Assembly (NCBI GenBank): GCA_017880715.1
Contig: JADGRT010000131.1
Span: 1-7,610 of the forward strand
Length of the DNA: 7,610 nucleotides
Direction: 5' to 3'
Source: Verrucomicrobiia bacterium
GTDB lineage: Bacteria > Verrucomicrobiota > Verrucomicrobiia > Limisphaerales > UBA1319
Shown: positions 1-5,051 of the stretch, in pieces
How the letters are laid out: every line of letters begins with the position of its first letter
Position numbering within the stretch: position 1 is the stretch's first letter
Program-made: the position numbers and the translations under genes
The notes under the pieces: model-generated
The model's input: only the letters and a program-made list of their open reading frames with translations
Told to the model about the DNA's origin: nothing
Database searches by the model: none

Positions 1-107
1 AGCAGGCGAGTCTGCGCGTCGCGATCGAGGACGATGACCTCCGCGCCCGCAGCCGGGAAAGCGAAAAGGGCCGATAGCGCCAGGAACGCGGCCAGCGCGC
101 ATGACAT
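1..107 (-). CDS. Secreted/periplasmic protein of unknown family, N-terminal part only
   Basis: This is a gene on the minus strand that leaves the window at its left edge, so only about 35 residues are visible. They form a convincing Sec signal peptide: a hydrophobic core (residues 4-18, ALAAFLALSALFAF) and a likely cleavage after an A-A-G-A stretch near residue 22, followed by EVIVLDRDAQTRL. It lies downstream of the TonB-like gene, where tolB or another periplasmic partner often sits, but the visible mature residues do not let me call TolB. The start is uncertain. The ATG at 107 gives an n-region without positive charge. A TTG at 143, preceded by GGAG, adds three arginines to the n-region. 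The frame stays open back to an ATG at 260 that overlaps the TonB stop as ATGA. I kept the ATG next to the signal peptide. Confidence 0.6.
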   Translation of the reverse strand, partial: MSCALAAFLALSALFAFPAAGAEVIVLDRDAQTRL

Positions 108-215
108 CCGCCGCCCGGCGCCTATCGCGGCAGGCCGTGTCAAGCAACTCCGCTGTCCCCTTGCCCCGGAGCTTCGAGCCGCTGGGCGTTGGGTGTTACG
201 GGCCGCGTTCAAATC

Positions 216-234
216 GAGGCATGAGGCATGCCTC
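216..234. repeat. Inverted repeat / 12-bp palindrome downstream of the TonB-like gene
   Basis: The sequence GAGGCAT (216-222) is followed by the perfect 12-bp palindrome GAGGCATGCCTC (223-234). The transcript could fold with a 7-bp stem (216-222 with 228-234) around a 5-nt loop. It lies about 22 bp past the TonB-like stop codon. On the minus-strand transcript the U-rich stretch comes before the hairpin rather than after it, so this is not a standard Rho-independent terminator. It could be an RNA processing or stability hairpin, or a protein-binding site. Confidence 0.4.
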
Positions 235-256
235 CCTAAAAAAGTTGAGAAAAAAT

Positions 257-1192
257 TCATCCGATGGATCGTTTGGCTTTGAGGTTGTAGTTAATCTGGT
301 AAATGCGCTCGTTGTCCTTCGCACCTTCCGGGAACGGGGGCACGGTGGGAACGCGCAACATGGCGCGTTCCACCGATTTGTCGAGAACCGCGTTGCCTGA
401 AGGCTGAATGATTCGAGCCGAAACCACCGTCCCGTCTCGCGAAATAACCACGCGAACCTGCGTGGTCAAGGCGTCATCCGCTATCTGCGTGGGTGCGTCG
501 TACCACGCCTGGTCAAAAAGGCTCTTGATGGCCTGCCCGTAATTGGCGTACGCCACCCCCCCAGTCCCAGCTTCCCCGATTCCCTCGATCGTCACGCTGG
601 AGGATAAACCGGTGCGAATGCCCCCGATAACCTGGTTAACGTTTTTTTGATAACTGGCCATGGCCTCCGCGCGTGCCTGGGCCTCCGCGCGCGCTTGGAC
701 CTTTCTATTCTCCTGGCCACTCGCTTTGCCGGTTTTGCGGACTACCGCGGTCAGCGTGACCACCGGCAATTTCTTGCCCGGAGGCTTCGGGCGCTTTTCC
801 AGGTCAACTGCCGTCTCGTCCGGTTCCTTGGCGGTCGGCTTCAGGGGTTTGGGCGGTTCGATCTCATCCGGCTCGGCAGCCTTGGGTGTCGGTTTCACCA
901 CCGGCTGGATCGGCTTCGGCGCAGCCGGTGCCGGTAGGGGTGCCGGTTTCACCGCGAGGGGCGGAGTCGAAACGGGCGTGGGCGCAGGCGCGGGCGTCGC
1001 CGCCGGTTGACCGGGCGCACCCCCGCCAAAAATCGCTTCATCCACCAACTTGGCGGGAATCATGGTCAGAAGCGGCAGGTCGTTCACCGGCGCTTTCGGC
1101 GCCAAAAACGCCGGTCCCACCAGGAGCACCAGGACCAACAGCCCATGCAGGGTGGCCGACGCAATGTAACATTTTGTCTGCAGCCGGTTCAT
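257..1192 (-). CDS. TonB/TolA-like energy transducer (TonB C-terminal domain protein)
   Basis: This 311-residue protein has the TonB/TolA plan. A single N-terminal membrane helix spans residues ~10-32 and carries the S-x3-H signature (S12, H16) that in TonB and TolA engages the ExbB/ExbD or TolQ/TolR motor. A long periplasmic linker (~55-145) is rich in Pro, Ala and Lys, and a short charged Ala/Arg/Glu stretch (~160-180) contains a duplicated QARAEA hexamer. The C-terminal domain (~215-307) has the family hallmarks: VVISRDGTV (248-256), IIQPSGNAVLD (261-271), then a VPPFPEG turn. It probably links the inner-membrane motor to the outer membrane or periplasm. The ATG overlaps the ExbD stop as ATGA (1189-1192), indicating translational coupling. 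Sequence alone does not separate a TonB role (receptor energisation) from a TolA role (envelope integrity). Confidence 0.9.
   Translation of the reverse strand: MNRLQTKCYIASATLHGLLVLVLLVGPAFLAPKAPVNDLPLLTMIPAKLVDEAIFGGGAPGQPAATPAPAPTPVSTPPLAVKPAPLPAPAAPKPIQPVVKPTPKAAEPDEIEPPKPLKPTAKEPDETAVDLEKRPKPPGKKLPVVTLTAVVRKTGKASGQENRKVQARAEAQARAEAMASYQKNVNQVIGGIRTGLSSSVTIEGIGEAGTGGVAYANYGQAIKSLFDQAWYDAPTQIADDALTTQVRVVISRDGTVVSARIIQPSGNAVLDKSVERAMLRVPTVPPFPEGAKDNERIYQINYNLKAKRSIG
663..698. repeat. 18-bp tandem duplication inside the TonB-like gene
   Basis: Two adjacent 18-bp units (663-680 and 681-698) differ at two positions and encode the hexamer QARAEA twice (residues 166-177) in the minus-strand TonB-like protein. 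The in-frame duplication keeps the charged, probably helical segment just before the C-terminal domain. Such linkers tolerate length change, so this looks like ordinary replication slippage. Confidence 0.7.
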
Positions 1193-1611
1193 TTGCGTTT
1201 TTCGATTCCCGTGCGGAGAGAAAACCGGGTGATGTTATTTCGCTGGCAGCAATCCAAAACCGCCGCCACATGTTCGAAAGGCACGATCTTGTCGGCCCGG
1301 ACATACACGACCAGATTGGGGTTGGACTTGAAAGCCTTCACCAACTCCTGCTCCAATTGATCGATCCTGACCGCCCGAGTGTTCAAGCGGTAGTTGCCGT
1401 TGGGGCTGATCTCGACCGTGCGCACGTCGTTTTTGCCGAGTTGCTTCTTGTCGGGCCGCCCGCCGGACGGCAATTGCAGATCCACGGACTGCGTCAGCAT
1501 GGGGGTCGTGATGACGAAGATGATCAACAACACAAAGGCAAGGTCCAGGAGCGGCGTGATGTTGATGTCGCTCAAGGTAACCAGCGAATTGCGTTGCGAA
1601 AAACGGCGCAT
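1189..1611 (-). CDS. ExbD/TolR-family biopolymer transport protein
   Basis: This 140-residue protein is close to the usual ExbD/TolR length. A short cytoplasmic N-terminus is followed by INITPLLDLAFVLLIIFVI (16-34), the single membrane helix. The aspartate at position 23 is the conserved proton-carrying residue of the family. The periplasmic part follows, with LQLPSGG (~45-51), an EISPNGNYRLN strand-turn-strand and the VYVRADKIVPFEHVAAVLD segment typical of the ExbD fold. It would form the ion-conducting core with the TolQ/ExbB-like subunit encoded upstream and pass energy to the TonB-like protein encoded next, whose start overlaps this stop by 4 bp. The ATG at 1611 was chosen because it gives the standard family N-terminus; only a weak GGA lies before it. 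ExbD and TolR cannot be told apart here. Confidence 0.93.
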   Translation of the reverse strand: MRRFSQRNSLVTLSDINITPLLDLAFVLLIIFVITTPMLTQSVDLQLPSGGRPDKKQLGKNDVRTVEISPNGNYRLNTRAVRIDQLEQELVKAFKSNPNLVVYVRADKIVPFEHVAAVLDCCQRNNITRFSLRTGIEKRK

Positions 1612-1625
1612 GATCCATTAGACGG

Positions 1626-1647
1626 AAAAAAAATAACTCAGCTAGTT
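1626..1647 (-). other. T8 tract behind a weak stem between zinc-ribbon and ExbD genes
   Basis: On the transcribed strand an AACT...AGTT element (1635-1647, only a 4-bp stem with a 5-nt loop) is followed by eight U residues (1626-1633), beginning at the stop codon of the zinc-ribbon gene. The stem is too weak for an efficient terminator. It could cause partial attenuation or pausing between the channel subunit and ExbD, or it may simply be an AT-rich spacer. Confidence 0.2.
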
Positions 1648-1989
1648 TATTATCCGGCCATTAAGAAGTATGGTGATAATTTTATAGGTGCCAAAGGCGG
1701 CCAATACCGCCAGGGCCAATTGCCACAGCGTGATCTTCATTCTTTTGGGTTTAAACTTTTTTTGCCATCGTTCCCAGAAAGAGCGATGCAATCGCTGACC
1801 GCACTCCGTACAGCGCGTGGCCACCCGCAGATTGCGCTGGCCGCAGGCATGGCATTTGACCTGCAGATGGGCGCCGCACTCATCGCAAACGTTGCTGCCC
1901 GGAGGACACAAATGCTCGCACTTCGCGCACAACACCCCGCGCTGAACCGAAGCAGGCGAACCCACCTTCGATGATTCACTCGTGGTCAT
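1642..1989 (-). CDS. Double zinc-ribbon protein with C-terminal transmembrane anchor
   Basis: This is a 115-residue protein with no symbol I recognise. It has eight cysteines in four CxxC knuckles (C21/C24, C35/C38, C46/C49, C60/C63), giving two consecutive zinc ribbons of the 'double zinc ribbon' type (CxxCG-style knuckles at C35-G39, C46-G50 and C60-G64). A basic stretch follows (~75-85, KKFKPKRMK), then one hydrophobic helix (~86-109) and a five-residue tail. By the positive-inside rule the ribbons face the cytoplasm and the protein is tail-anchored. Its start overlaps the end of the TolQ/ExbB-like gene by 14 bp, and the ExbD-like gene begins 30 bp after its stop, so it belongs to the motor operon. 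Zinc binding is strongly indicated; a role such as assembly factor, motor accessory subunit or regulator is inference from position only. Confidence 0.85.
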   Translation of the reverse strand: MTTSESSKVGSPASVQRGVLCAKCEHLCPPGSNVCDECGAHLQVKCHACGQRNLRVATRCTECGQRLHRSFWERWQKKFKPKRMKITLWQLALAVLAAFGTYKIITILLNGRIIN

Positions 1990-2695
1990 TGTCCTTTAAG
2001 TATTCAATCTCCATCTTGGAGGCCAATTCCTGGGCAAAGTTGTCCAATTCCACCGACAGCACCCGTAAATTATGCACCAGCCAGTTGTAGCCGAACATGG
2101 ATGGGATGGCCACCAGCAGCCCGGCAACGGTCGTGATCAGCGCGCCCGCCACGCCGGGCGCCATGGTCGCCAGATCGGCGCTGCCCTTAATGCCGACTTG
2201 GCTGAAGGCGCTCATGACTCCCCATACCGTCCCCAGCAGCCCCAGAAACGGAGCGCCGCTGACGGCAATGGCCAACATGATCAATCCCGACTCCAACCGC
2301 AGCGATTCCTGTGCCACCGAGCGTTCCAGAGCGCGTTTTACGTGCTCCATGGAGATTAAAGTGATGGTTTTGGGCCGGCCCGCGGAAAGGTTGGATTTCT
2401 GCCGCCCGGCCAATTCCACACAGCCTTCCTGATAAACGGCAAACAACGGGCAACCATCCACTTGCACCCGTCGCTCAAAAATGCTCATAACGTTTTTCTG
2501 CGCCCGGAATTCGGAGAAAAACAGCCGGTTCAATTTCTTGGCCCGGCGCATTTGCAGCGCCTTGGAGGCCATGACCGACCAGGCGACGATCGAAAAAATC
2601 GCCAGAATGAAAATAATCGCCTTCGCCTCCAGCGTGGCTTGACCCCACACATAAGGCAAATCGGATTGCATACCCACTAAACACATCGACCACAT
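1976..2695 (-). CDS. MotA/TolQ/ExbB-family proton channel subunit
   Basis: This 239-residue inner-membrane protein has the TolQ/ExbB plan. One helix lies at ~25-45, a large cytoplasmic loop at ~46-135, then two helices at ~136-162 and ~180-203. The second carries GLLGTVWGVMSAF (152-164) and the third GVAGALITTVAGLLVAIP (181-198). T156 and T189 line up with the pore threonines T145 and T178 of E. coli TolQ. Pentamers of this family enclose the ExbD/TolR helices and conduct protons to drive a TonB/TolA-type transducer, and both partners are encoded just downstream. The N-terminus is uncertain: ATGs at 2695, 2686 and 2671 are all in frame and none has a clear Shine-Dalgarno sequence. The last 14 bp overlap the zinc-ribbon gene. 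TolQ versus ExbB is not resolvable here, though the Q-R-A order favours a Tol-like system. Confidence 0.92.
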   Translation of the reverse strand: MWSMCLVGMQSDLPYVWGQATLEAKAIIFILAIFSIVAWSVMASKALQMRRAKKLNRLFFSEFRAQKNVMSIFERRVQVDGCPLFAVYQEGCVELAGRQKSNLSAGRPKTITLISMEHVKRALERSVAQESLRLESGLIMLAIAVSGAPFLGLLGTVWGVMSAFSQVGIKGSADLATMAPGVAGALITTVAGLLVAIPSMFGYNWLVHNLRVLSVELDNFAQELASKMEIEYLKDNDHE

Positions 2696-2707
2696 GATTC
2701 AAAAAAC

Positions 2708-2717
2708 CGGTTAACCG
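2708..2717. promoter_or_regulatory. Palindrome upstream of the TolQ/ExbB gene, possible operator
   Basis: CGGTTAACCG is a perfect 10-bp palindrome 12 bp upstream of the first TolQ/ExbB ATG. It lies just downstream of where transcription from the candidate promoter at 2730-2758 would begin. That position suits a repressor site, but a single 10-bp palindrome can occur by chance. Confidence 0.25.
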
Positions 2718-2729
2718 CCAGGGATCTAA

Positions 2730-2758
2730 GGTGTAACGCCCTCTGCTTAAATGGTCAA
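2730..2758 (-). promoter_or_regulatory. Candidate sigma-70-type promoter for the motor operon
   Basis: On the minus strand TTGACC (2758-2753) matches five of six bases of the -35 consensus. A 17-bp spacer separates it from TACACC (2735-2730), which matches only three of six -10 positions. It lies in the 151-bp gap between the small membrane protein gene and the TolQ/ExbB gene, where an operon promoter is expected. The weak -10 keeps confidence low. Confidence 0.3.
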
Positions 2759-2846
2759 AGCCTTTTACGGACCATGTTGGAACCGCTGACGGGCGCGGAG
2801 GGATTTTGACGAAATTTGTCGCCGTAGAATCCAAACCTCAGACTTG

Positions 2847-3056
2847 TCACGTTTTCGGCTGCTTCGAGGCGCGCCAAGCCAGGAGCAGCATCGTCCCGCC
2901 GAAAACCAGCAGCGCCAGCCCCCACCAAAAATTGACGTTGATGCCCAGGGAACGCTCATAAATCTTGCTGGAACGGGTGAGGGCGCCATAGGCCGTCAGC
3001 AGCAGGCCAAACAGACTGAACATGAGACCGATCGGGAGTCGGAGATCGAAATTCAT
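2847..3056 (-). CDS. Small two-helix membrane protein linked to the symporter
   Basis: This 69-residue protein has two predicted membrane helices (~8-25 and ~43-61) joined by a polar segment containing SSKIYERSLGINVNFWWG (29-46); the C-terminus is short and basic. I do not recognise a named family. The start is well supported: GAGGA lies about 9 nt before the ATG at 3056, the best ribosome-binding site in the window. It begins 19 bp after the symporter stop on the same strand, so co-transcription is likely. A small accessory subunit or stabiliser of the transporter is a reasonable guess from context but is not shown by the sequence. The conserved-looking loop between the helices and the strong ribosome-binding site argue against a spurious ORF. 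Confidence 0.8.
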   Translation of the reverse strand: MNFDLRLPIGLMFSLFGLLLTAYGALTRSSKIYERSLGINVNFWWGLALLVFGGTMLLLAWRASKQPKT

Positions 3057-3075
3057 AATGCGTATTCCTCGAAGT

Positions 3076-4809
3076 TTACCAGAAAAGTATGTTCAAAACG
3101 ACGGTGGCCGCCAACACCAGGATGCCGACGGTAACCGGCTGTTGATACCACGGCTCGTTTTCCGATTTCGGTTTGGGTGTGAGCGAATAAACCAGGCCCT
3201 TAAGTTCCTCGTCGGTCTTGTTCCGGACCGTGGCCAGGGAGATGACGATGGTGAGCACAAAGCATGACGTCCACGCCACGATAGCCATCCAAAAGTTCTG
3301 CGCCATTTCGCTATGGAATGGGAAGGGGAGCGTCTGGAGGCCGAGCGTGTGTGCCAGCCAGCCGCCTTTGATGCCAACCGCCGCCCCCTTTGACAACGCG
3401 AGGCCGTGGAAGAGGGCCGCGCCAACCGTGCCGCCCACCAAGCCGAAGAACGCGCCGTGACCGGTGCTGCGCCGCCAGAACATGCCCAGCAGGAACGTCG
3501 CGAACAAGGGCGCATTCACAAAGCCGAACACGAGCTGGAGCATGTCCATGATGTTATTGAATTTCGAGGCGAGGTAAGCGGCGCCCACGCTGACCAGGAT
3601 GCCAAACACCGTCGCCCAGCGCCCCATCCAAAGATAATGATTGTCCGATTTTTTCGGCGCGATGTAGCTCTGGTAGATATCGTAGGTCCAGACGGTGTTG
3701 AACGCGGTGACGTTGCCCGCCATGCCGGACATGAAGGACGCCATCAGCGCGGTGAACCCGACGCCCAGCAGTCCCGCGGGGAAGTACTTCACCAGCATCA
3801 TGGGAATGGTCATATTGTAGTCGATGCCTTTGGCCGGGTCGTGGTCCACGAAGGGCAGGAACTTGTCGCCTCCCTGATACAGGGCGATAGCGATCATGCC
3901 GGGCAGAATGACGAGGATCGGGAAGAGCATCTTGGGCACGGCGGCGATCAACGGCGTGCGCCGCGCGGCGGACATCGAGTTGGCCGCCATGGCGCGCTGG
4001 ACGACGAGGAAGTCCGTGCACCAGTAGCCGAACGAAAGCACGAAACCCAGTCCCATCACCATGCCGAACCACTCGACGCCCATGGGATTCGCGGTGGTGC
4101 TGCCCAGGTGCGCCCACGAGGCCGACCAGGTGCCCGCCTCAAAACCCTGGCTGGTGGCCACCGGAATGAGTTTTTCCTTGAGGGCGGCCCAGCCCCCCAC
4201 GTCCTTCAAGGCGAGATATACCAGCGGCGAAAAGCCCAGCACGATCATAAAGAACTGCAGCACCTCGTTGTAAATCGCCGAGGTGAGCCCGCCGAGGAAA
4301 ATGTACACCAGCACAATGGAAGCGGAGATGGCGATGCAGGCATCGTAGTTCCAGCCGAGCAGGATTTCGAGGAGCTTCGCCAGCGCATGCAGCGAGATGC
4401 CCGACGAGAAAATCGTCATCACCGCGAAGGAAATGGCGTTGAAACCGCGGGTTTTTTCGTCGAAGCGCAGCTTGAGATATTCGGGCACCGAGCGCGCGCG
4501 CGAGCCGTAATAAAACGGCATCATGAAAATCGCCAGGAAAACCATCGCCGGAATCGCGCCCACCCAGTAGAAATGGCTGGTCATGGCGCCATATTTGGCG
4601 CCCGACGCCGCCATGCCGATCACTTCCTGCGCGCCCAGATTAGCCGAAAGAAAGGCCAGGCCGGTGACCCAGGCGGGAATGGAGCGGCCCGACAGGAAAA
4701 AGTCGGTGCTCCCTTTCATGTAGCGTTTGAGCGCCCAACCAATGCCAATGACGAAGACAAAGTAGGTGCACAAAATGACGTAATCGATCGCTGCCAACTG
4801 GATGCTCAT
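3076..4809 (-). CDS. Sodium:solute symporter (SSS family, SLC5/vSGLT-like)
   Basis: This 577-residue polytopic inner-membrane transporter is of typical SSS length. Recognisable blocks in order are: helix 1 (~8-26); FFLSGRSIPAWVTGLAFLSANLGAQ (37-61), the unwound first core helix; SVPEYLKLRFD (107-117), a hallmark of the family; GGLTSAIYNEVLQFF (173-187); TDFLVVQRAMAANS (265-278); and MSGMAGNVTAFNTVWTYDIYQ (360-380), the helix that helps form the Na2 site. It should couple inward Na+ flow to uptake of a sugar or other organic solute; the substrate cannot be told. One Na2 hydroxyl position looks like Ser361 and the next is Gly362 where SGLT proteins have a second serine. The ATG at 4809 gives a normal N-terminus; only a weak GAG precedes it. 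The gene diverges from etfB and is followed by a small membrane protein gene. Confidence 0.93.
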   Translation of the reverse strand: MSIQLAAIDYVILCTYFVFVIGIGWALKRYMKGSTDFFLSGRSIPAWVTGLAFLSANLGAQEVIGMAASGAKYGAMTSHFYWVGAIPAMVFLAIFMMPFYYGSRARSVPEYLKLRFDEKTRGFNAISFAVMTIFSSGISLHALAKLLEILLGWNYDACIAISASIVLVYIFLGGLTSAIYNEVLQFFMIVLGFSPLVYLALKDVGGWAALKEKLIPVATSQGFEAGTWSASWAHLGSTTANPMGVEWFGMVMGLGFVLSFGYWCTDFLVVQRAMAANSMSAARRTPLIAAVPKMLFPILVILPGMIAIALYQGGDKFLPFVDHDPAKGIDYNMTIPMMLVKYFPAGLLGVGFTALMASFMSGMAGNVTAFNTVWTYDIYQSYIAPKKSDNHYLWMGRWATVFGILVSVGAAYLASKFNNIMDMLQLVFGFVNAPLFATFLLGMFWRRSTGHGAFFGLVGGTVGAALFHGLALSKGAAVGIKGGWLAHTLGLQTLPFPFHSEMAQNFWMAIVAWTSCFVLTIVISLATVRNKTDEELKGLVYSLTPKPKSENEPWYQQPVTVGILVLAATVVLNILFW

Positions 4810-4837
4810 AAATGCTCAGGGTTGTTCGAGTTGTCGC

Positions 4838-4871
4838 TTAACACGCGAACTAAATTAACACGCGATCTAAA
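4838..4871. repeat. Tandem 17-bp direct repeat upstream of the symporter, probable operator
   Basis: Two immediately adjacent copies, TTAACACGCGAACTAAA (4838-4854) and TTAACACGCGATCTAAA (4855-4871), differ at one base. They lie 28 bp upstream of the symporter ATG. Two identical sites spaced about 1.6 helical turns apart in a 5' region are typical of a binding site for a transcriptional regulator bound as repeated units. Which regulator is unknown. Confidence 0.6.
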
Positions 4872-4891
4872 GTTGCCGGGTCGATGGTTTT

Positions 4892-4921
4892 ATCATTGTC
4901 GGGTTTTGCCACGCCCGTCAA
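4892..4921 (-). promoter_or_regulatory. Candidate promoter for the symporter operon
   Basis: On the minus strand TTGACG (4921-4916) matches five of six -35 positions, followed after 18 bp by AATGAT (4897-4892) with four of six -10 matches. Transcription would begin near 4885, placing the tandem 17-bp repeat just downstream, where a bound regulator could block elongation. The prediction rests on consensus matching by eye. Confidence 0.3.
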
Positions 4922-5051
4922 GCCTTGCCCAAAAGGCATCCAGCGTTAATCCGCAATTGACGTTGGCTTGCCTGCCCGATTAAGGTGAATCGTCAAGCAA
5001 CGAGCTTTTGACGATGGCCATGAAGACCTCGAAGTTGGTATTAAATTCATT

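Noticed and set aside
138..143. Perfect TTGACA hexamer on the minus strand before the secreted-protein gene
   Set aside because: No -10 element lies at 16-18 bp (CGCCGG is there). The hexamer is more likely a TTG start followed by ACA, or chance.
216..234. Hairpin read as a Rho-independent terminator for the motor operon
   Set aside because: The U-rich tract lies before rather than after the stem on the minus-strand transcript, and only GATTTG follows. I list it as an inverted repeat only.
886..1974. 362-codon plus-strand open frame across the TonB, ExbD and zinc-ribbon genes
   Set aside because: It is antisense to three recognised genes, has low-complexity composition and no motif, and its length follows from the GC-rich codon bias of the opposite strand.
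2475..2834. 119-codon minus-strand frame spanning the gap upstream of the TolQ/ExbB gene
   Set aside because: It overlaps the conserved TolQ/ExbB N-terminus out of frame and shows no family features in the gap portion.
3406..4983. 525-codon open frame on the plus strand opposite the symporter
   Set aside because: Its product is an implausible His/Arg/Glu/Gln-rich polymer with no domain, lying entirely antisense to a clearly recognised transporter. It is a codon-bias shadow.
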